In this document: piece after piece, positions 58,038 through 64,000 of the stretch | Position numbering within the stretch: position 1 is the stretch's first letter | How the letters are laid out: the number at the start of each line of letters is the position of its first letter | NCBI RefSeq assembly: GCF_905475345.1 | Contig: NC_066592.1 | Coordinates: 186,001-250,000 of the forward strand | Origin: Vespula vulgaris | Lineage: Eukaryota > Arthropoda > Insecta > Hymenoptera > Vespidae | DNA: 64,000 bases | Reading direction: 5' to 3' | The notes under the pieces: generated by a model | The model's database searches: none | What the model was told of the DNA's origin: nothing | What the model saw: the letters and a program-made list of their open reading frames with translations, nothing else | Position numbers and translations under genes: made by a program

Positions 58038-60258
58038 GATTTGTGCTCTTATGAAGTTTGTTCAAAAAATTTCATCTCGAAAGAGTCGCTCGAATACTTT
58101 GGCTCGTGACTATGTTTGATATTTCTGTCGACTTTGAATTTTCTCCGCTTTAGATGACTCCAGATTGCCATCGGATTACCATGACAGAATCGTTGCTGTT
58201 GCGAACAGCACTTTTAAACAATGAAAGTTGATTGAATCGACTCCGTAGCCTCCGTTACCTGCGCTTTACTTTTTCGTCCAGCCAGAGCTCGAATTACGGC
58301 CAGGTAACGTTACGTTTTCGTGCAGCTTACGATATCGCACACCATGAAACTTGCAGAACAAAGTTCGCTTTGATTCTGGACCTTGATGAAAGGGGAACGT
58401 TTTCTGCGTGTCTCAGCGTATCTACACGCGAGCGTACGTGCCACTGTCCTTTATTTTTTCGTTTTTCTGCGATATGTGTACACGAAGAAGCATAATAGAA
58501 AGCCGGATAAACGAGCAAGCTACCAGATCTTTTGGGAAAAAATCACTTTAACGCCCTAATCGCGTAAGCAAACGAAAATAAATTCCGCTTACTTATTATT
58601 AGCACAGAAAACTGTGAAAGATGGCTCGTCTACGTAAGAAAAGTTCGACCGAAACTAAAACGGGTAAAAGTCGCTAGCTCTTAAAAGCTCTTCTTTTAAA
58701 ATTCACACCGTTCTAGCTACGCTCAACTATATTCTCTTTCCTTCGTATTCTTTATTTCACCGGTTGAATGTTTCTTCTCGCGTTAACGTTAGCCCCGAGC
58801 ACTAACCTCGTTCACAGAGAACCGTTGTGAAAATGAATTTGCGACGAGCGAGTTTTATTTCACTACGAATCTATTTTTAGATTTGAAGAAAGGGAAGAAG
58901 ATTATTATTCTATAAGGGAAAGAGCTTATATCCGATTTCGAAAGCGGAAGGCATGCGGTTTACCGAAGGCGAGGAAGAAGAAGGTTCGTTTTTCTTTCGA
59001 GCAAATTCTCGATCGAACGGTCTTATTACTCGAGATAATAAAAAAGGTCAGAATCGATCAAGTTCTGAAATCGTTGCGTTACGCACGTTTAAAGTATGTG
59101 CTGCGATTAGCTTTACGACGAGGTGAGAACGTTTGGAATTACCCAAATTGAATCGTATTCGAAATTTCGTTGTTTTATGACAATTATCTTGACCCATTAA
59201 TCACCGTCGAAGCTATTATTATCAATGATCTATATTAAATCTATGCAGCACGTAAAGTCTACCACTAATAGCGTTTGCGATCAAGACAAACGGATGCTTT
59301 TCGGAGCATTCTTCGCTCGTGCGAAGGGTGGAGAAGAAGAAGCGGATAGTGCCGATCGAGGATACTGGATCGACACGTTGGAACAAACGTTGAAGAGGAG
59401 CCGTTAATCGCTAATGGTTTTCTGTTACAGGAGAGAGAATAATCAGCTTATTACAAGTGATCGTGAACTAGCTATTGATTAAAGATAATCAGCGAGCGAG
59501 ACATCGAGAACCAACTCGACGCGCGCTGCGAAATAATTAGCGAACGATCGTCGATGATGAAAGAGAGGAAGAGCGTGAAAGAATTATTATTTCTCTTTGC
59601 GCGTGTCTTTTTCTATTAATTAAAATCGTCGCTATCTTTATAGAATCGAAAAGGAAAAAATATGTATCAATTCGTTCTTATAAACGTTTCTTTCTTTATA
59701 TGATGCACGTTGCAGAAAAATAAGTACGAGACTGAAATATCCTCGTCGCAAGTGGCGGAACAAGAAGAGCGAAAATTGACGACTTTACGATCGGGAAGTA
59801 ATTGTTATAAAAAGTCTGTCTAAAATGTAGCAATTTCCGTTGATCGGCCAGTTCGCTCTTTAAACGATTGCCATCGCACGAACGTACACAAACTTAGGTG
59901 CGAGCGGCAACGCGTCCATGTGGTTATACGCGAGCGGGAAAAAACGAGAGCTTCGGTTCGAGTCCGGGTGAACGAGCTAAAGCACGTAAATGCCTTCGCT
60001 CTGGTTGATTGAAATTTATGTTTTAATTCATAGCCGAATAGGCAGATACGGCGAAACAAAAACTGCCGTGAGTGCGAGAGAAATGGGACGAAACTTTTTA
60101 TACGTATACATTACGTGTATACCTAGCTGCAAAAGAGGAAGAGAGACCCAAAGAGTTAAAAGTTGGTCATTTCGTTTCTCTATTTGTTGTTAATTTACAG
60201 TAACATGACGCTGCTGAATACATTCGGCGCTAATAAATTTTCATGGTTTGTAATCAAT

Positions 60259-60260
<2 letters not shown>
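58038..60260. other. Non-coding spacer
   Basis: Open frames of 60-87 codons occur on both strands. A tRNA-like B-box word near 59955 lacks a matching acceptor stem and is rejected below. A purine-rich patch lies at 58880-58985. No gene is recognised. Confidence 0.5.

Positions 60261-60302
<42 letters not shown>
60261..60302. repeat. (TC)n microsatellite
   Basis: Twenty-one uninterrupted TC units. Confidence 0.97.
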
Positions 60303-60306
<4 letters not shown>

Positions 60307-60524
60307 TTTCATATTTCATTTCTAAAAACGTCAAACGTTCTCTATGCCGTCCAGCGTGCCCGAGCTTTGAACGCGATTTTTATTCGCGAATGGAATTATG
60401 TGAGCTCGTCGTAAGTCCTCGCTTTTCACGATGCTTTTTTCACGCGACCGAACGCAACATTCCGGGTCAACGGACGATTTATCGCAATTCGAAAGAGACT
60501 TTTGCCTCTTTTCTCTCTTCGTTG
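60303..60524. other. Non-coding spacer between two TC tracts
   Basis: The 144-codon plus frame 60243-60677 runs through both CT tracts and is a repeat artefact. Nothing else is seen. Confidence 0.5.

Positions 60525-60553
<29 letters not shown>
60525..60553. repeat. (CT)n microsatellite
   Basis: Fourteen CT units, about 220 bp from the previous tract and in the same orientation. Confidence 0.95.
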
Positions 60554-60555
<2 letters not shown>

Positions 60556-61746
60556 CATCTACGCTTTTCTTTTTCCCTTTCTTCGAATCGTCGTCCTGTT
60601 TCGATGAGAAAAGAAACAAGTTCTGCTATCGTATGAGAATGGAAGAGGAAAATTTAAATATGAAAAAATTGTATTAACGTGTTACGTGAAAAGAAAGGAC
60701 AATTTAACTATGAGCGAACTATGACTATTATCTTTTTAATTAATAGGTCAAAGTATTTTTTCGAAATACCCAGAAAAACGTATAAATCGAAGAGGATTTT
60801 AATTCGGAATGTATCTGATACGTGAATGCACAAATTCCGCGTATATTTATATGCGATAGACATTGATTTGATATTTCGACTATCGCAAAAATCGAATGCA
60901 TTTGACGAATCTTTTTTTTTTTTTTAATCCTTATTACAGACAATCGAAATATTTGCCTTTACCTATCGCTTTATCTCCTTCTCACTTTTGATATTTCTTT
61001 CTTCCTCTTTCTCTCTTTTTCTTTATCTCTTTGCACGTTTTATCTTTTGTCTTTCTTTTATCTCTAATCCTCTGGCTATTCTCCAGAGCGTCATAAAACC
61101 GTAGTGCAGATTTGTTCTTTCGCTTCTTCGTTGTGGAATAGAAAGTCGTTAACATGAAAAAATTACCAGTACGAGAAAACAAATCGAGAAATGTAGTCGA
61201 GGAGATTCTATGGAAGAATAAAAAAGAAAGAAAATTGGGACTTAAATCAGTAGCAAAAGCGGAGGTAGTAAATCGAATAAGCAACGATTTCACACGATTC
61301 TTCATAATTCGTTCGATGCGTATAAAGAAGTAAAGGGATAAAGAAATCGTCGTGTATCATGCTCAAAATCAAGTCCCGCGATAATCTTGCAGCCTCGAGC
61401 GTCCTCAAAATTTACATCCCGCTTCTCAAGAATTCTCTTTGCAAATTTATTTACACTGTACGAAGAGGGGAAAAGGGAAGGAGGGAGAGAGAGAGAGAGA
61501 AAGAGGGAGAATGGAGTTGGAGGACAGGACGGTAACGAGCCGACGAAATTATTTCGAGTTTGGAGATCGAATCGTCGACTACTCATACACCCACGCTGTA
61601 GACACGATTACACACACGTACACAATAACCGCGTACAAACACACAAACTGGTAGAAAGGCTGACTTTCTCTCTCTCTCTCTCTCCCTCGCAGGGGAGTTC
61701 GTGCCTGGCGAACGTCACGGTACCTCGACGGGTATATCGACGTTGA
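60554..61746. other. Non-coding spacer
   Basis: A T13 run lies at about 60911-60925, a CT/T-rich stretch at 60990-61060 and a GA tract at 61483-61503. CACA-rich words lie at 61608-61640 and a CT tract at 61666-61683. No gene is recognised. Confidence 0.5.
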
Positions 61747-62214
61747 ACCCCAGGAAGTTTAGTAGCCACGATCTCGTGGGTGTATTGGAGGAACAACCGA
61801 AATCTACGGGCGAGTAACGACGGGTATCGCGATGCAGAGGAGCGAACTCGAGTGAGAGAGAGAGAGAGAGAGAAAGAGAGAGCTAGAATTGGCGCGGTCC
61901 CATCGAACATAAATTTCAATCAACGGTCCGCCGCCGAGTGGAGCCTGAAATACAATCGCGTTCTCATTGAAGGCGTTCCGACCGTTTCGCCCTGCAGATA
62001 TTTATTGCTACCTGGACGCGAAGGTGGTCTGATTAGTTGCACCTCCGCGCTTGGGAATTGCTGCTACGCAAATGGTCCGCGTGCATCTCCCCGAACGAGA
62101 GATACGGAAAGAGAGAACGTGCTACCAGGAGCACTTTCATCGAGCGACATTTTTGCGTATGGCCCGAGTCGAGGATTCAAATATTTCAAACACTTTTTAA
62201 TAAAATTTCGATGA
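61747..62214 (+). other. 156-codon stop-free block, doubtful coding
   Basis: The frame is open from just after TGA (61744-61746) to TGA at 62212-62214, with no early ATG. A GA tract at 61854-61873 supplies an Arg-Glu run near codon 40. The following about 100 codons (61890-62212) are GC-richer, low in simple sequence and protein-like (YNRVLIEGVPTVSPCRYLLL). Purine-first codons are about 54% by hand count, barely above neutral. It could be an internal exon, a 5' leader or chance. Confidence 0.12.
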
Positions 62215-62309
62215 CCCCCTTTTAAAATTTCTACATTCGAAAGGAATTCTTTCGAAACGATTTTAATAGGGGTCGATGGAGTAATGAACACCTTACTATC
62301 GTTGATATT
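62215..62309. other. Short AT-rich spacer
   Basis: Nothing recognisable. Confidence 0.5.
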
Positions 62310-62600
62310 AGCATGAAAGTTTGATTAGACAGTTTATAGATACACACATGGTATTAGCGAACTCACTGAAAACTTGGCCGTTAATGGACTTGAACTTAGA
62401 TGTTCTGTTAAATCCATGATATAATCTAACGGCTAGAATGTGCGGTAATTCAAACTGTCAGCAACAGCTGAACCCACTGTTTTAAGCTCTTGCAGTTTAA
62501 TCCATACACGTGTGTGATTAGTTGTATCACCTTCGAAAATGCACTTTCGATGAATAACCTCGTCTTTCGTGTTAATTACATAAATTTATAATTGTCTAGT
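62310..62600. promoter_or_regulatory. Motif-rich low-TCGA block, best enhancer-like stretch
   Basis: About 290 bp almost without TCGA words. Contains a proneural-type E-box CAGCTG (62465-62470) in CAGCAACAGCTGAACC, a TTAATTA homeodomain core (62572-62578), TTAATGG, GTTTGATTAG and TAATTCAAAC. Stops occur in all frames. Its texture is the most even in the last 5 kb and contrasts with the TA/CA-rich DNA that follows. Regulatory function is inferred. Confidence 0.25.
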
Positions 62601-63122
62601 TATAGCGATCTATCCGAGCAGCGCATATTGAAAAAGAAAAAAGTAGCCTTAAAATTCGCCGTCGCGTTTTTGTTAAACAACTGAAGAAAAACAATCGGGT
62701 TGTCGGGCGTTCGGTTCTTTGAAGGGAGCGAGAAAAATATATGCACGGTTACGGTAAGCAATGTATATGCAAATGCGTATTACTCTGCATCGTAAAACCC
62801 GCGATGCATATCCGAAAGTGTTCATCAAAGGCGCCGTCATTTATGATTTTCATATTTAATACGCGAAGAAGATTTACAATATGTTTTACGCTTGTAGTTT
62901 GTACTTTGGAAAACCTTTTTCAAGATGGACGATACAAAATTTAAAAATACCACTTACCTGCTAAAATTTTCGAGAGAAGAGTAATGTACCTCTCAACAAT
63001 TCTATCGTATAAATAAGCGCGCAGCTATCAAGAGGAGTAAGATTACGAGAGTTTGTTCTTTCGCAACAAAGGAAAAAAATAAAAATCGGAAGGCTATTGT
63101 TATAGAAAAACATTTACATATT
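62601..63122. other. Non-coding spacer with POU octamer
   Basis: ATGCAAAT lies at 62767-62774. A 7-bp perfect stem TGCATCG/CGATGCA with a 9-base loop lies at 62786-62808. GGCGCCGTCATTTATG at about 62831 is low-TCGA sequence. The 67-codon plus frame 62741-62944 (ATG) is Cys/Lys-rich and unrecognised. Confidence 0.4.
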
Positions 63123-63475
63123 TATATATATATATATATATATAAAATATAATACAATTTGTGTGTTACAGAGTAGATGATAGTGTAGCGTTTTAGATGT
63201 CGTCAATATCGTGTGTTTATTATGGGTAAGGTATAAATCTAATTGTAAGAGCAATATAAGGAGAAGATTGGGTTCTCTCGAGATTGTATGAGTGTATGCG
63301 TGAGTGTATCCGTGATCAGTGTGTCAAATACGTACATAGGTATATTAAACGTACGAAGGCGTACGTATACCTATACATATATGTACAGTGTACACACATC
63401 CACGCGAGCGCACACTTATGTACCTATATATATATATATATGTATTTACCTATATATCGGTATATACTAACGTAA
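63123..63475. repeat. TA/CA-rich arrays with unique spacer
   Basis: (TA)n lies at about 63123-63144. ATACCTATACATATATGTAC-type sequence and a second (TA)n run lie at about 63370-63475. Between them, 63145-63365, is GTGT/GTAT-rich sequence. Tyr/Ile/Val-rich open frames here are products of the repeats. Confidence 0.8.
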
Positions 63476-64000
63476 ATTATAAAGATACAAGATATCTATA
63501 TTTAGCTATTCAATCGGAATTAGAGTCGAGTGTGTATCAATGTGTTTATGTATGCGGCTGTGTTACGTGTGTAAAGGATAGGGGACTCGCCTATTTTGGA
63601 ATTTTCGGACGTTATTATTTAAGTCTAAAACTATATACAGGGTACCTATATACACGCGCACATGCTATTCGCTCCGTTATCCTTACTTGACGTCGTTCGC
63701 GCACAAGTGAAATGTTTCCTCGTTCGAGATACATCAGTTTCTTCGTTTCTTTTTATTTTTATTTTTTTATTTTATTTTATTTTTTTGCATATATTTTATT
63801 ATCCATAACACACTAATAGGCGTCGGTAGCATTCTGTGTGATAAGAGCTACATCGTTCTACATACAGTACATACAATTTTTGAAGATTTCTTTCGTTCAT
63901 CGCGTTCTCGCTGAAACACCTGGTAGATGGATTCCAGCATGCATTCTTCGATCATTCATTTTTCGATCCGAACGAAGGAATATTGAATTTAAGAGTACCA
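63476..64000. other. Non-coding end segment
   Basis: No gene. A (TTTTA)n-like run lies at 63751-63786. ATACAGGGTACCTATATACACG words continue the simple-sequence character until about 63665. The window ends in ordinary spacer. Confidence 0.5.

Noticed and set aside
59840..59985. tRNA-like B-box GGTTCGAGTCC near 59955
   Set aside because: The T-arm pairs only weakly, the downstream acceptor-like sequence has no complementary 5' strand, and the nearest A-box-like word is over 100 bases upstream.
60243..60677. 144-codon plus-strand ORF
   Set aside because: Two CT tracts supply long Ser-Leu runs that keep the frame open; it is a repeat artefact.

Overview
The window reads as non-coding DNA from an insect nuclear genome, most likely a hymenopteran such as a bee or ant. 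By eye it is roughly 38-40% GC and CpG is not depleted: TCGA, CGAT, ACGT and CGTACG words are everywhere. It is densely strewn with (GA)n/(CT)n microsatellites plus (TA)n, (TG)n, (GAA)n and (TACC)n tracts. The taxon is inferred from composition only; no diagnostic gene is present.

I recognise no gene. No reading frame looks like a known protein family over its length, and I found no tRNA, rRNA, snRNA, known microRNA mature sequence, transposon open frame or CRISPR array. The longest open frames (about 140-177 codons) are about what this much DNA of this composition gives by chance, and several are stretched by CT or GA repeats. The simplest reading is a gene desert or the inside of a very long intron, perhaps beside a developmental regulator, but no sequence here shows which gene.

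Layout. 1-10.3 kb: TCGA-rich spacer with two compositionally distinct blocks (670-950 and 2455-2800) and a hairpin at 2160-2211. 10.3-27 kb: spacer with a 24-bp perfect palindrome, a possible G-quadruplex, a pre-miRNA-like hairpin at 16712-16761 and several long GA/CT tracts. 27-30.5 kb: a GC-richer block with few stops, an AT-rich block and an unexplained block at 30060-30450. 31-36 kb: the best promoter-like arrangement in the window (TATA and Inr at 33742-33773, then a 24-codon ORF and AATAAA), and a 13-bp minisatellite. 36.5-37.3 kb: a second AT-rich block with a short tandem duplication. 38-54.6 kb: repeat-rich spacer with four motif-rich blocks that could be enhancers. 55-58 kb: the two weak coding candidates, a 140-codon ATG ORF (55056-55478) and a possible EF-hand-encoding exon (57216-57393). 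58-64 kb: spacer, a further open block (61747-62214), another enhancer-like block (62310-62600) and TA/CA-rich arrays.

No multi-gene system or operon-like organisation is visible. The items most worth testing are the EF-hand-like exon, the 140-codon ORF, the TATA-Inr-sORF unit and the 16.7-kb hairpin. Each is stated with low confidence because conservation and transcript data, which would decide them, cannot be consulted from sequence alone.
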